A stretch of DNA of 64,000 nucleotides from Chloroflexota bacterium (GCA_016191465.1 JACPOP010000014.1:62001-126000), one strand, 5' to 3'. Shown: positions 50,538 to 59,689, counted from the first letter of the stretch. Notes: generated by a model from the letters alone, not told the origin. Program-made: numbers and translations.

Positions 50538-51500
50538 TCACGGCAGCCGCACGCCGCACATCAATGGGAGCGCGGTCGCCGAAGCATTGAGCAGCCGTGG
50601 CGCCAGCTCCCCGATGGATATAACGCCGGCGCCGGCGAGGAAGCGGCCCGGGAGGACTGCACGCGGCTGAGTGACCCGCCCATCCAGCAGCCGCTGTAGC
50701 CGATCCTCGAGGAGCCGAACCGAAGTGGTGCCGCCATAGCCCGGTACGCCGCTCAGCCCGAGCGCCGGGGCGGCCGGGAGGTCCCTCCATAATTTGCCGA
50801 GCGCGCTTGCCATCGCCAACGGTCGACCGGTGGCGCCTACGGCCCGAACGTCGGCGCCAAGCTCCTCATCTGCCTCGAGCGCTCGCAGCGCGGCCCACCC
50901 GCCCGGCAGGTACACCAGCATGTCGCGTCCGAGCCGTCCCAGCCAGCGCGTCAGGTGGTCCCGACGCGCCAGGTGGGCGACCTCGTGCGCCAGGACAGCT
51001 TCGATCTCACGCGCATCCAGCCGCCCGACCAGCCCACTTGACAGGACGATCGTTGGCTTGACAAGCCCACCGGAGACGGCCAGCGGTGAGTTGATGTGGA
51101 GCACGCGGATATCCGGAACGCGCGTCCCGAAGCGTGCGGCCAACGCGGCAACACACACTTGCGACGGTGGGTGGGTGAGCGGCGGACAGCCCCGCAGGAG
51201 CCGCTCCATGAGGATCAGTCGTGCTACGTTCAGTGCAAGGGCACCGAGGGCCACGCCCGCGATACCACCCAGGAGGGTGATGCTGGTGACGCGATCCCAC
51301 CCTTCCAGAGGGGCACACTCCGGCCACAGCCGCGGAACGAGGTGGAGTACGGCCAGGCCCAGCACCGCCGGCGGCGCAGCGAGCACCGCAAGTGCCACCG
51401 GCCGGCGGCCAGGTGATGGCGCCATCCGCACCACGAACGCGCCCAGACCACCGAGCAATCCCGCGATGAGGAGTGCCGATAGGAGAAAGAAGGTGTGCAC
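50538..51500 (-). CDS. M56 family (BlaR1-like) membrane metallopeptidase
   Basis: 320 residues with hydrophobic segments near 4-24, 35-57, 72-95 and a weaker one near 190. The zinc motif HEVAH is at His172/Glu173/His176 in IEAVLAHEVAHLARRDHL; SPLAVSGGLVKPTIVLSSGL is family-typical. There is no penicillin-binding sensor domain. GTG start, 9 bases after the BlaI-like gene. It presumably cleaves that repressor on a signal. Confidence 0.88.
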   Translation of the reverse strand: MHTFFLLSALLIAGLLGGLGAFVVRMAPSPGRRPVALAVLAAPPAVLGLAVLHLVPRLWPECAPLEGWDRVTSITLLGGIAGVALGALALNVARLILMERLLRGCPPLTHPPSQVCVAALAARFGTRVPDIRVLHINSPLAVSGGLVKPTIVLSSGLVGRLDAREIEAVLAHEVAHLARRDHLTRWLGRLGRDMLVYLPGGWAALRALEADEELGADVRAVGATGRPLAMASALGKLWRDLPAAPALGLSGVPGYGGTTSVRLLEDRLQRLLDGRVTQPRAVLPGRFLAGAGVISIGELAPRLLNASATALPLMCGVRLP

Positions 51501-51509
51501 GGGTGCCGC

Positions 51510-51950
51510 TCAGCCCTCGGGTTCCTCGGTGGCCCGGCGTGCATCCAGGGGTTCCATCAGCTGTGACAGCCGTTCCTGCCACACCGGATCGGCGGCAATC
51601 TGGTGCAGACGGGCCCGCGTGGCTCCGCCGAAGTTGGTCAGCAGCCGCTCAAGCGCGCCGCCTACGAAGCGGTCCACAAGCTCGGCGCGGGACACCGTTG
51701 GGCGGTACAGGAATGCCGAGCCGCTCGACTTTTCGGCAAGCAGCAGCCCCTTCCGCGCGAGGCGGGTCATGGTGTTCATGACCGTCGTGTACATAACCGG
51801 CCGCGTGGGGTAGAGCGCCTCCCAGACGGAGCGGACGGTGACGGACTGCTCGGCGGGGCACGCCCACACTCGCTCCATGATCTCCGCCTCGAGGTCGCCC
51901 AGCACGGCGCGAACCCCTGGTTGATCAAGACGGAAGGTGGTGAAGTCCAT
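51510..51950 (-). CDS. BlaI/MecI/CopY-family transcriptional repressor
   Basis: 146 residues. Winged helix with LGDLEAEIMERVWAC, SVWEALYPTRPVMYTTVMNTM and TRLARKGLLLAEKSSGSAFLYRP, then a C-terminal dimerisation region. No clear ribosome site before the ATG. About 100 bases upstream a TACGAC-N5-GTCGTA dyad overlaps the -35 area of a good promoter. First gene of a seven-gene minus-strand cluster leading through M56, DUF2933 and the CcdA-like gene to TlpA. Confidence 0.9.
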   Translation of the reverse strand: MDFTTFRLDQPGVRAVLGDLEAEIMERVWACPAEQSVTVRSVWEALYPTRPVMYTTVMNTMTRLARKGLLLAEKSSGSAFLYRPTVSRAELVDRFVGGALERLLTNFGGATRARLHQIAADPVWQERLSQLMEPLDARRATEEPEG

Positions 51951-52048
51951 GCTGGAGTGGCGTCGGTCAGGGGTGGATCCGCTCCGGGGAGTGCCCTGGC
52001 CGGCCCCCTGGAGCCGGGAGGCGGCAGCCCGGAAGAAGCAGCGCGCCG

Positions 52049-52082
52049 AGTATACCAGAAGGAAGTACGACTGCCCGTCGTA
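52049..52082 (-). promoter_or_regulatory. Promoter and operator of the BlaI/M56 operon
   Basis: On the minus strand TATACT (52054-52049) matches the -10 consensus at five of six bases. A perfect 6-bp dyad with 5-base spacer, TACGAC-TGCCC-GTCGTA, spans 52066-52082 and covers the -35 region. BlaI-family repressors bind dyads of this size, so autoregulation is likely. Confidence 0.6.
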
Positions 52083-52127
52083 GAGAGGCCAAGGACCACT
52101 GTCCCCGTTGTGTCTTGATCGACTACG

Positions 52128-52427
52128 ATGACTAGCATGACCAACGTGACCGGGCGTGCCACCACGAGCGCAGACGCAGACACATGGACCGTTGCCACCG
52201 CCAAGGCGCATTTCAGTGCCGTTCTGGCGCGTGCCCGCACGCACGGTCCACAGCTCATCACGCGGAATGGGCAGGCTGCCGCGGTGATCGTTGCCACCGA
52301 GGAGTGGGAGCGGAAGACGCGCCGCTCGGGCAGCCTGGCCGATTTCTTCGCGGCCTCGCCGCTGCGAGGGGTGCCCGAGCTGGTGCTTGACCGACGACAG
52401 GACCGCCCACCGGAGGGCGTTGTGTGA
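52128..52427 (+). CDS. Phd/YefM-type antitoxin
   Basis: 99 residues. The N-terminal DNA-binding part has WTVATAKAHFSAVLARARTHGPQLITRNGQAAAVIV, the Phd/YefM pattern. The C-terminal part (LADFFAASPLRGVPELVL) would bind and block the toxin. An alternative ATG at 52137 is equally possible. Overlaps the PIN gene by 4 bases. It would bind its own promoter region in the 177-base gap shared with the BlaI operon. Confidence 0.9.
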   Translation: MTSMTNVTGRATTSADADTWTVATAKAHFSAVLARARTHGPQLITRNGQAAAVIVATEEWERKTRRSGSLADFFAASPLRGVPELVLDRRQDRPPEGVV

Positions 52428-52846
52428 GCTTCCTGCTCGACACGAACGTCGTGTCGGAGTGGACGAGGCCACAGCCAGATCGGGGAGTCGTGGAATGGCT
52501 CGCGTCGATCGACGAGGACCGAACCTTCCTGAGCGTGGTTACACTCGCGGAGCTGCGTTTTGGCATCGAACGGTTGGCCGCGGGGCGCCGCCGCGCGAGC
52601 CTGCAAGCATGGCTTGACCAGGACCTCGCGGCGCGCTTCACGGGCCGGGTGCTTGGCGTCGACGAGACAGTAGCGCAGGCGTGGGGCAGCATCCTGGCGC
52701 GCGCGCTCGCCGACGGGCACACGATCAGCAGCCTGGATGGCTTCATCGCTGCAACGGCCCAGACGGCGGACCTCACGCTGGTCACTCGCAACGTGCGCGA
52801 TTTCCTCGGCGCAGGCGTGACCGTCTACAACCCGTGGACTCCGTGA
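52424..52846 (+). CDS. PIN-domain toxin (VapC/FitB-like)
   Basis: 140 residues, GTG start. Acidic metal-binding residues: Asp6 in FLLDTNVVSEW, Glu in VVTLAELRFGIERL, Asp in ISSLDGFIAATA, and the final VTRNVRDF segment, the PIN RNase pattern closest to FitB. It is expected to cleave specific RNAs when released from the antitoxin. The gene order (antitoxin first, 4-base overlap) is standard. Confidence 0.92.
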   Translation: MSFLLDTNVVSEWTRPQPDRGVVEWLASIDEDRTFLSVVTLAELRFGIERLAAGRRRASLQAWLDQDLAARFTGRVLGVDETVAQAWGSILARALADGHTISSLDGFIAATAQTADLTLVTRNVRDFLGAGVTVYNPWTP

Positions 52847-52956
52847 GGTTTGAGCCAGGCGTGCAGGGGCGCGTTCGACCCGGTCGGCCGAGAGCTGCGT
52901 AGCAGCGACGGCGGAGGCGAGTAGCCTTCGGCGCCGTGACGTTCAGGTGCCGGGGC

Positions 52957-54141
52957 CTACATTGTCCGGGCGTCGTCAGCGCCAAGGGCGCACGGGTGCC
53001 ACCGTCCGCCGCGGATCACCGCGACAGGTTCGAACCGGACCCGTCCATGCTCTTCCACGCCGGCGCTGTCCTGGAAGGCCCAGTCCCCCTCCGCCAGCTT
53101 GAAGAGGCTGACGTCTGCGACCGCGCCCGGCGCGAGCGTGCCGAGCTCACCGGCGCGCCCGATGCACGCCGCTGGGGTGGACGTTAAGCGACGCACGACC
53201 TCCATGAGCGGCAATCCCAGGTGCAGCAGCTTACTTGCCGTCGTGGCGAGATCGAAGACCGGCCCGGCCGTGTTCCAGGCGTGGATATCAGAGCTAATCG
53301 TGCTCGGCAGCAGCCCCTGCTCCAGCCCCGCCCGCGCCACCTGCCAGGAGAAGCTGCCTCGCCCGTGGCCCACGTCGAGGTGGACGTTCCGCTCGGCAGC
53401 GGCCCGCACGGAGGCTCTGACCTGCCCCGCCGAGTCCAGTACACCCTCTGTGCGGCCATGGTAGACGTGCGTCAGTACGTCGCCATCCACCAGGCTCGCC
53501 AGCACCTCGTCGAGGGGTATGGCGGTCTGCCCCGGATGCACCATGAGCGGCTTGCCAATCGCGTCGGCCGCCTGCCGCGCGCGCCGTAGCGCCTCGCGGG
53601 TCCGTTCCGCGCTCTCGCCAACGTGGTACGTGCTGATCCTGACTTTGATACCGGTGATCACGTCCGCGTAGGCCCGTGCCACCTCAATGGCTCGGTCGAC
53701 GTTGGCCCAGCGGATGTCTTCCAGCTCGCCGATCACGTCCGCGCCGGCGCTCTCGTCACGTGCCATGCCGAGCGAGGAGATGTGCAGCATGGCCAGCACG
53801 CGCGTCTCAGAGACGTCGATAACGTAGCGCTTGAACCCCGGAAAGGTCTGTGCACCGGCCGAGCCGGCGTCCACGGCGGTCGTCACGCCACGCCGCAGGC
53901 AGTAGGTGTCAGCCTCCACCCCCAGCGGCGCCACGCCCCAGTAGACATGGGTGTGCAGGTCTACCCAGCCGGGCGTTACCAGCAGCCCCGCGGCGTCCAC
54001 CACCGTGCCGCGTACGCCCCCGCGAGCGAGGTCCACCCCAACCGCCGCCACGCGGCCGCCCACGATGCCCACGTCCGCCACGGCGTCGAAGCCCTGGCTC
54101 GGATCGACTACGCGCCCGCCACAAAGAACGAGGTCAAACAT
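52957..54141 (-). CDS. Amidohydrolase/deacetylase family metallohydrolase
   Basis: 394-residue TIM-barrel hydrolase of the dihydroorotase/N-acyl-amino-acid deacetylase group. Metal ligands: His63 and His65 in DLHTHVYWG, a Lys in VITGIKVRIS (site of carboxylation in this group), His in LMVHPGQ, His in VLTHVYHG and Asp in SSDIHAW. An N-terminal composite beta domain (FDLVLCGGRVVDPSQG) is present. Last gene of the AtuA/ABC cluster; a fold-back repeat separates it from the permease gene. Substrate unknown. Confidence 0.88.
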   Translation of the reverse strand: MFDLVLCGGRVVDPSQGFDAVADVGIVGGRVAAVGVDLARGGVRGTVVDAAGLLVTPGWVDLHTHVYWGVAPLGVEADTYCLRRGVTTAVDAGSAGAQTFPGFKRYVIDVSETRVLAMLHISSLGMARDESAGADVIGELEDIRWANVDRAIEVARAYADVITGIKVRISTYHVGESAERTREALRRARQAADAIGKPLMVHPGQTAIPLDEVLASLVDGDVLTHVYHGRTEGVLDSAGQVRASVRAAAERNVHLDVGHGRGSFSWQVARAGLEQGLLPSTISSDIHAWNTAGPVFDLATTASKLLHLGLPLMEVVRRLTSTPAACIGRAGELGTLAPGAVADVSLFKLAEGDWAFQDSAGVEEHGRVRFEPVAVIRGGRWHPCALGADDARTM

Positions 54142-54145
54142 GACG

Positions 54146-54225
54146 AGTTGTCAGTGGTCAGTGATCAGTTATCAGGAGACAATACTTCGCGGACAACTGA
54201 CAACTGACAACTGACAACTGACAAC
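54146..54225. repeat. Heptad fold-back element before the amidohydrolase gene
   Basis: Left: four heptads 54146-54173 (AGTTGTC, AGTGGTC, AGTGATC, AGTTATC). Right: five heptads 54191-54225 (GGACAAC, then TGACAAC four times). The arms are complementary in register, separated by 17 bases containing GGAGAC and CTTCGC. It begins 5 bases before the hydrolase start codon (minus strand) and ends 7 bases from the permease stop. Confidence 0.78.
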
Positions 54226-54232
54226 TCGCGCA

Positions 54233-55159
54233 CTATCGGCTCCGCAGCCTGGGATCCAGCGCGTCGCGCAGGCTATCGCCGAGGAGGTTGACGCTCAGGA
54301 CCAGCACAGAAATGGCCAGGCCGGGGAACGTGGCTAACCACCACGCCTGGCGTAGGAACTGGCGGCCGTCGTTCAGCATGCCGCCCCAGGTGGGCTGGCT
54401 CGCGCCCACGCCCAGGCCCAGGAAGGAGAGGGCCGCCTCGGAGATGATGACCGTGGCCATCTCCAGCGTTGCCAGCACCAGGATGGGGGCCATCACGTTC
54501 GGCATCAGGTGGCGGGCCACGATCCGCGCGCCGCTGGCGCCAATCACGCGCGCCGCCAGCACGAACTCCCGCTCCCGCAGCGAGAGCACTTCGCCGCGGA
54601 TCACCCGGCAATAGCTCACCCAACCGGTCAGCACCAGCGCCAGGATCAAGTTCGGCAGGCCCGGGCCGAGGGCCGCGCTCAGCGCGATCGCCAGGACCAG
54701 CGGCGGGAACGCCATCCAGATGTCCAGCAGCAGCAGCAACGCGCCATCCACATGGCCGCGGGCATAGCCGGCGATGGCGCCAAGCGCGCTTCCCAGCACC
54801 GCGGACGCGACGACGGTGGCCACGCCCACCGCGATGGACACTCGCGCACCGAAGATCAGCCGGCTCAGGACGTCGCGCCCGAGGTTATCCGCGCCAAGCG
54901 GATGGTCGGGCTCACCCGTCAGCCACCCGGGCGGCTTGAATCGTTCCGGCAGTACCTGCGCGTCGGGGTCCGAAGGCGCGAGCAGCGGCGCGGCCAGCGC
55001 GACGAACACGAACAGCAGGTACACCAGGGCGGCGGCGGCCATGGCTCGGTTGCGTCGGAGCAGGCCGCGCTTCGTCGCCGGGATGCGCCGCGCCGCGGGC
55101 AGCGCGACTGGCACCGCCGGTACGCCCATCGGCGCCGCGAGCGCGGGGCCGGCGCTCAC
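54233..55159 (-). CDS. ABC transporter permease, DppC type (second system)
   Basis: 308-residue membrane permease. An N-terminal tail of about 35 residues, a first helix, then the PLGADNLGRDVLSRLIFGARVS signature and the EAA-type loop (REREFVLAARVIGASGARIV). About six helices. Overlaps the preceding permease gene by 4 bases. Partner of the 55156-56163 product; ATPase genes are not present. Confidence 0.93.
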   Translation of the reverse strand: MSAGPALAAPMGVPAVPVALPAARRIPATKRGLLRRNRAMAAAALVYLLFVFVALAAPLLAPSDPDAQVLPERFKPPGWLTGEPDHPLGADNLGRDVLSRLIFGARVSIAVGVATVVASAVLGSALGAIAGYARGHVDGALLLLLDIWMAFPPLVLAIALSAALGPGLPNLILALVLTGWVSYCRVIRGEVLSLREREFVLAARVIGASGARIVARHLMPNVMAPILVLATLEMATVIISEAALSFLGLGVGASQPTWGGMLNDGRQFLRQAWWLATFPGLAISVLVLSVNLLGDSLRDALDPRLRSR

Positions 55160-56163
55160 GAGAAGCGGATCCGCGGGTCCAGCACCCCGTACAGCACGTC
55201 CGTGAGCACGTTGAAGAACACCCGCGTGAGGGCGAAGAACAGGACGATGCCCTGGAGCAAGAAGTAGTCACGCGCGCTAATTGCCTGCACCGTCAGCCGT
55301 CCGATGCCCGGCCAGGCAAAGATGGTCTCGATGATCACCGCCCCGCCGAGGATCGTGCCCGCCTGGATCCCGATAATCGTCACGACCGGCGGCAGGGCAT
55401 TTCGGATCATGTGGCTCGTGATGACCACGCGTTCGGCCAGGCCCTTGGAGCGCGCGCACACCACGTAGTCCTGGCGGATGACCTCCAGCATGCTGGAGCG
55501 GACCATCCGCGTTGTCACCGCCCCCATGGCGCTGCCCAGCACCAGCGCCGGAATCGCCAGGTGCGCCAGCGCATTGGCCAACGCCTCGACGTTGCCGGTC
55601 AACACGCTGTCCAGCAGGTAGAAGCCCGTCACCTGCTGTAGCCCCACGCGGTATTCCAGGCGGCCGGACGCTGGGAGCCAGCCAAGCGTCACCGAGAAGG
55701 CGAGCACCAGCAGCAGGCCAATCCAGAACCCGGGCATGGAAATGCCAAGAACCGCCACCAGCGTAGCCAACCGGTCGAACGCGCCGCGGTGGTTGATGGC
55801 CGAGACGATGCCGAGCGGGACGGAGATACCAACGGCCACGACCAGGCTTACCCCTGCCAGCTCGATGGTGGCCGGCAGGGATTCCAGGATCACGCCCAGG
55901 ACGGGCCGCTGCAGCATGAACGAGCGCCCAAAGTCACCCGTCACCAGGCGGCTGAGGTAGCTGACGTACTGCACCGCCGCCGGCTGGTCCAACCCCCACT
56001 GCGCCCGGATGCGCGCGACGTCCTCCGCCGAGCGTCCCTCGCCTTGCAGCATGATCAGCACCGGGTCGCCCGGGATCAGCTGCATCAGGGTAAACGTGAG
56101 CAGCGAGATGCCCAGCAGTACCGGCCCCAGCAGCACGAGCCGCCGCAGTACGTACGTCAGCAT
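55156..56163 (-). CDS. ABC transporter permease, DppB type (second system)
   Basis: 335-residue permease starting MLTYVLRRLVLLGPVLLG, the usual DppB opening; a longer frame upstream would pass through the hairpin at 56175-56206. Contains LMQLIPGDPVLIMLQGEG in the first periplasmic loop and the EAA loop (RQDYVVCARSKGLAERVVI). About six helices. It lies 50 bases after the binding-protein gene. Confidence 0.93.
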   Translation of the reverse strand: MLTYVLRRLVLLGPVLLGISLLTFTLMQLIPGDPVLIMLQGEGRSAEDVARIRAQWGLDQPAAVQYVSYLSRLVTGDFGRSFMLQRPVLGVILESLPATIELAGVSLVVAVGISVPLGIVSAINHRGAFDRLATLVAVLGISMPGFWIGLLLVLAFSVTLGWLPASGRLEYRVGLQQVTGFYLLDSVLTGNVEALANALAHLAIPALVLGSAMGAVTTRMVRSSMLEVIRQDYVVCARSKGLAERVVITSHMIRNALPPVVTIIGIQAGTILGGAVIIETIFAWPGIGRLTVQAISARDYFLLQGIVLFFALTRVFFNVLTDVLYGVLDPRIRFS

Positions 56164-56174
56164 GGGTGGAATGG

Positions 56175-56206
56175 CACGGTGGGGCCAGGCGTCTGGCCCC
56201 ACCGTG
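56175..56206 (-). terminator. Hairpin between binding-protein and permease genes
   Basis: A perfect 14-bp stem (CACGGTGGGGCCAG and complement) with a GCGT loop lies 7 bases past the binding-protein stop and 12 bases before the permease ATG. A hairpin here typically lets the cell make more binding protein than permease, by partial termination or by protecting the upstream RNA. Confidence 0.65.
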
Positions 56207-56212
56207 TGCCGC

Positions 56213-57934
56213 TTACGCCTTCGTAACCTTGTTCAGGAACATGTAGCCGTCGGCGCGCGGTACGAAGCCCTTGACATTCGACCGCGCGGCCGCCAGCGAG
56301 GTGGGCTGCCACAGGAAGATCCACGGTGCATCCTCCACGATCGTCTTCTGGATCGCGACCAGCAATTGCCGCCGCTTCTCGAAGTCGAAGGTAAAGCGTG
56401 CCTGGTCGATCTGCGTGTCCAGCTCTGGCCGGCTGTACCAGGTGTCCTTGAACGTGGCGCGCTGGGCACCCGAGAAGTGGCGGTAAAACGTCACCCCGCC
56501 GTCCGCTGCCGAATCGCCCCAGACGTTGTGGTACATGTCGCTCTGACCCTGGTTGATCTTGGTAGTCAGCACCCCCAGCTCCATGACGTTGACCGAGAGG
56601 TTGACGCCAATTTGCTTGAGCTGGCCGGCGATCGCCTCGCTCAGCTCCTTGTTGGGGGCTGTCGTGTCCAAGGTCAGCGAGAAGCCGTTCTCAACGCCCG
56701 CCTCCTTCAGCAGCGCCTTCGCCTGCGCGACGTTGAAGGCGTAGCCGGTGACACTCGGATCGTAGCCGCGAGCCTCAGGAAAGAGCGGTCCCGGGACCGG
56801 CACGGCCAGCCCGGCCATCACGCTGCTGATGATCGCGTTCTTGTCGATGGCCTGATTGAGCGCCCGCCGCACGAGCACGTTGTCCAGGGGCTTGGTGCGG
56901 TTGTTCAACCCGATGTAGTGGACCGTGGTGCTGGGCGCCGTCAGCGCCTGGAGGTTGGGGTTGCCCTTGATCTGGCTCAACGACGACGGCGGCACCTCAG
57001 CCGCGATGTCGATGCCGCCGGATTCCAGCTCTGCCAGCAGCGCCGAGGAATCGGCAATGGGCCGGAAGATTAGCGTCTCCACTCCGGGTGGCCCGTCCCA
57101 GTAGCTCAGGTTGGCCTTCAGGACGACCCGCTCGCCTTTCCGCCACTCTTCGAAGGTGAATGGGCCAGCGCCAATGGGCTTCTGGAAGAAGCTCTCGCCC
57201 TGCGCCTTCACGGCATCCATGGGCGTGATCGCGTGGTAGTTCAAGAACACGAGCGTCAACGGGTCCGGTTGGACCGTCCGAATGACCACCGTTGAGTCGT
57301 CGACCGCCTCGGTGGAGGACACCATGTCCAGCAGGCCAGCCCGCGGTGCTTTGAGGGCCGGGTCGAGCGTGCGGTCGTAACTGAACTTCACGTCGCGAGC
57401 CGTCACCGGCTTGCCGTCCTGCCACTGTGCGTTCGCCCGCATCTTGAAGCGGAACGTCTTGTCGTCGACGACTTCCCACGATTCGGCTAACCGCCCTTGC
57501 AGCTTCAGGTCGTCGGTGCGGTGGACCAGGGTGTCATAGATCATCTGGTGGATGTTCTGGGTCTGGCGCGCGCGGTACATCGGCGGGTCAAGGGTCACCA
57601 TGTCCGCGGTCTGCGCCACGATCAATTGCGAGCGCGCCGGCGGTCCGGCGGCCGGCTTGGGAGCGGCCGGGGCAGCGGTTGGTGCCGCCGAAACGGCGGT
57701 TGGCGCGGCTACCGCCGCGGGCGCGGTGGTTGGCGCCACCGGCTTTGGCGCATCGGTCGGCTTCGGCGCCGCGGTGGCCGGTGCCTGGGCGGCAGGCGTT
57801 TGCGTACAAGCGCCCAGCGTGACGGTTGCAACGAGCCCGCCCGTTGCGCGTAGCAGATCGCGCCGCGAAAGCCGGCGCCATTCGGTTCCACCGCTCCTCG
57901 GAGAACTGTGCAGATCTATGTTACGGGTGTCCAC
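56213..57934 (-). CDS. Peptide-type ABC substrate-binding lipoprotein with Tat signal
   Basis: 573 residues, family 5 solute-binding protein. The signal has a twin-arginine motif (SRRDLLRATGG, 23-33) and a lipobox TLGAC with Cys43, so a Tat-exported lipoprotein is likely. An Ala/Pro-rich linker runs to about residue 100. The binding domain has WQDGKPVTARDVKFSYDRTL and RRALNQAIDKNAIISSVMAG. Its neighbours (AtuA, DUF4387, hydrolases) suggest the solute feeds a catabolic route, but the substrate is not evident. Confidence 0.93.
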   Translation of the reverse strand: MDTRNIDLHSSPRSGGTEWRRLSRRDLLRATGGLVATVTLGACTQTPAAQAPATAAPKPTDAPKPVAPTTAPAAVAAPTAVSAAPTAAPAAPKPAAGPPARSQLIVAQTADMVTLDPPMYRARQTQNIHQMIYDTLVHRTDDLKLQGRLAESWEVVDDKTFRFKMRANAQWQDGKPVTARDVKFSYDRTLDPALKAPRAGLLDMVSSTEAVDDSTVVIRTVQPDPLTLVFLNYHAITPMDAVKAQGESFFQKPIGAGPFTFEEWRKGERVVLKANLSYWDGPPGVETLIFRPIADSSALLAELESGGIDIAAEVPPSSLSQIKGNPNLQALTAPSTTVHYIGLNNRTKPLDNVLVRRALNQAIDKNAIISSVMAGLAVPVPGPLFPEARGYDPSVTGYAFNVAQAKALLKEAGVENGFSLTLDTTAPNKELSEAIAGQLKQIGVNLSVNVMELGVLTTKINQGQSDMYHNVWGDSAADGGVTFYRHFSGAQRATFKDTWYSRPELDTQIDQARFTFDFEKRRQLLVAIQKTIVEDAPWIFLWQPTSLAAARSNVKGFVPRADGYMFLNKVTKA

Positions 57935-57962
57935 GCTGCCTACCTCTCAGGCCCTACCTGCC

Positions 57963-58322
57963 CTAAGCCGCCCCCGGCCGCCGCATGTCGTCATCCCACG
58001 GGATCGGGATGTCCAGCAAAGGGATGTATTGCTGGCACCCGTACAGGTCGGCATCCCCAAAGTCGCCACTCGAGAACGCTCGCCGCACCGAGATTTTGAT
58101 GGCATTGCCAGGCCGGTACTCGACGAACTGGAAGATCCGGTCGAGCGGGATCCCGTACAATTGGGCGACCGATTCGGGCGTGATGACGCCGCTTTCGACC
58201 ACCCACTCATAAGTCTCCGGCTCGTCAAAGATGATGTCCATCGTGTAGTAGTGGGCCCCCGCGTTCTTGCTGCGGATCGTCCGGGCCAGTTGGTGCAGAG
58301 GAACGGTCGTCCCTGGCATCAC
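57963..58322 (-). CDS. DUF4387 protein
   Basis: 119-residue soluble protein of the DUF4387 family (LARTIRSKNAGAHYYTMDIIF, then GNAIKISVRRAFSSGDFGDADLYGCQQY). This family nearly always accompanies AtuA-like proteins and may be a small subunit. It overlaps the AtuA gene by 4 bases. Reaction unknown. Confidence 0.88.
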   Translation of the reverse strand: MMPGTTVPLHQLARTIRSKNAGAHYYTMDIIFDEPETYEWVVESGVITPESVAQLYGIPLDRIFQFVEYRPGNAIKISVRRAFSSGDFGDADLYGCQQYIPLLDIPIPWDDDMRRPGAA

Positions 58323-59689
58323 GCCACCTCCTCGATGCAGACCTGGAACAACTCGAGCGGGTCTTGAACCGGCAGCAGGTGGTCGACGGTCCAGCGGTAG
58401 GCCGGCTGTCCGCGCAGCACCTCGTCACGCAGCATCGCGATCCCGCCGGCGGTGGCTTTCTGGCCGGCGAAGGTGGGGAAGAGCAGCCGGTAGAGCGTGA
58501 AGCGCGCGATCAGGTCCGCGACCTCCTGCGTGCGGGCCAGTACCTCGGTGACGATGCAGATTTCGTGGGACACCGTGTTCTTCAGCGGCTCCAGGTCGCC
58601 CATCACGCCGTTCTTGCCGTACTGGTGGAACACGATCTGGTAATCCTTGCCCACCTCGAGCTGCTCGTATTTCTCACGGGTCCGCTCGCGCACGTTCTCC
58701 AGCACCCAGTCCAGCGAGCGGATCGCGATGGGGTCGCGGACCGCGCCAATGGTGAGTGCGCGGAAGCCAACCAGCCCCGCACCCTCCAGCTTGAGGCGGT
58801 ATTCCGGGTCGTCGATGAAGCGACTGTTCGAGAAGCGCGTCGCGCGCTCGGTGACCTGCTCGAAGGTGGTGTTGCTGGTGTCCAGCACGCCGCCGGGGTA
58901 CGCCTGCGTATACGGGTGGACCCGCTCATACAGCGAGTGGCCTGCTACGGACGCCGGCGTGCAGCGCTGCGCCGGGTGCATGGGCTCGAGTTCCACGTAC
59001 TCATCGGTGATGGTGCCGATGACCGATTCCTTGGCCATGGACGGCGTGCCCACCAGCGAGGAGCACTCGAGCGTCTTGCCGAGGTGGTAGCTGAGGCCCT
59101 TGGGATAGCCCGCCCGCAACGGGAGGGAGGCGTAGATGGCGTCGTCGCAGGAGCGGCCGGCAATGACGACGTCCGCGCCCAGGTCGAATGCCTTGAAGTA
59201 CGGCTCCACGCCCATCATCGCGACGACCCGGGACGTCTGGTCCAGGAGCTCGGAGGTGAGTGACGTGGCGGCGCCGAGGGGCTTGACCTCCTCCTTGCGC
59301 ACCCGCTCACGCAGGTAGTCGAGCGGCACCTCGGAGTGGATCCTGGCGAGCCGGAAGGGACCGAGCTTGTGCCTGGCGCTGATCTCGCGCACCATCTCCA
59401 CGTAATCGGTCACGCCGCGTGTCGTGCCCGCACCGCCGGCCGAGCCGATGATCAGCGGGATGTTGCGCTCGCGCGCGGCGCACAGGAGCAGCTCGAGGTC
59501 GAAGAGCTCCCACTCGCGTGGGTTCATCGGCGTGTCCGACCCCAGGAAGAAGGGTCCACTGTCGCCGCTGCCGGCGTCGGCGCCCAGAAAATCCAGGGGG
59601 CGCTTGATTCCCTCGTAGAACGAACCCGGGTGGATCGGCTCGTGGCCGAGCGCTCCGGTAGCTGACAACGTTCGCATCTGGCGCGGCAC
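58319..59689 (-). CDS. AtuA-like protein (DUF1446 family)
   Basis: 456 residues, homologous to AtuA of the acyclic terpene utilisation pathway. Marks: GADAGSGDSGPFFLGSDTP, IIGSAGGAGTTRGVTDYVEM, AFDLGADVVIAGRSCDDAIY and HQYGKNGVMGDLEPL. It starts with GTG after GGAGGAGAACG. In Pseudomonas AtuA is needed for geranyl/citronellyl-CoA catabolism, but homologues with DUF4387 and transporters, as here, probably act on other carboxylic or amino compounds. Probably cotranscribed with the RpiR-type regulator upstream. Confidence 0.88.
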   Translation of the reverse strand: MPRQMRTLSATGALGHEPIHPGSFYEGIKRPLDFLGADAGSGDSGPFFLGSDTPMNPREWELFDLELLLCAARERNIPLIIGSAGGAGTTRGVTDYVEMVREISARHKLGPFRLARIHSEVPLDYLRERVRKEEVKPLGAATSLTSELLDQTSRVVAMMGVEPYFKAFDLGADVVIAGRSCDDAIYASLPLRAGYPKGLSYHLGKTLECSSLVGTPSMAKESVIGTITDEYVELEPMHPAQRCTPASVAGHSLYERVHPYTQAYPGGVLDTSNTTFEQVTERATRFSNSRFIDDPEYRLKLEGAGLVGFRALTIGAVRDPIAIRSLDWVLENVRERTREKYEQLEVGKDYQIVFHQYGKNGVMGDLEPLKNTVSHEICIVTEVLARTQEVADLIARFTLYRLLFPTFAGQKATAGGIAMLRDEVLRGQPAYRWTVDHLLPVQDPLELFQVCIEEVA

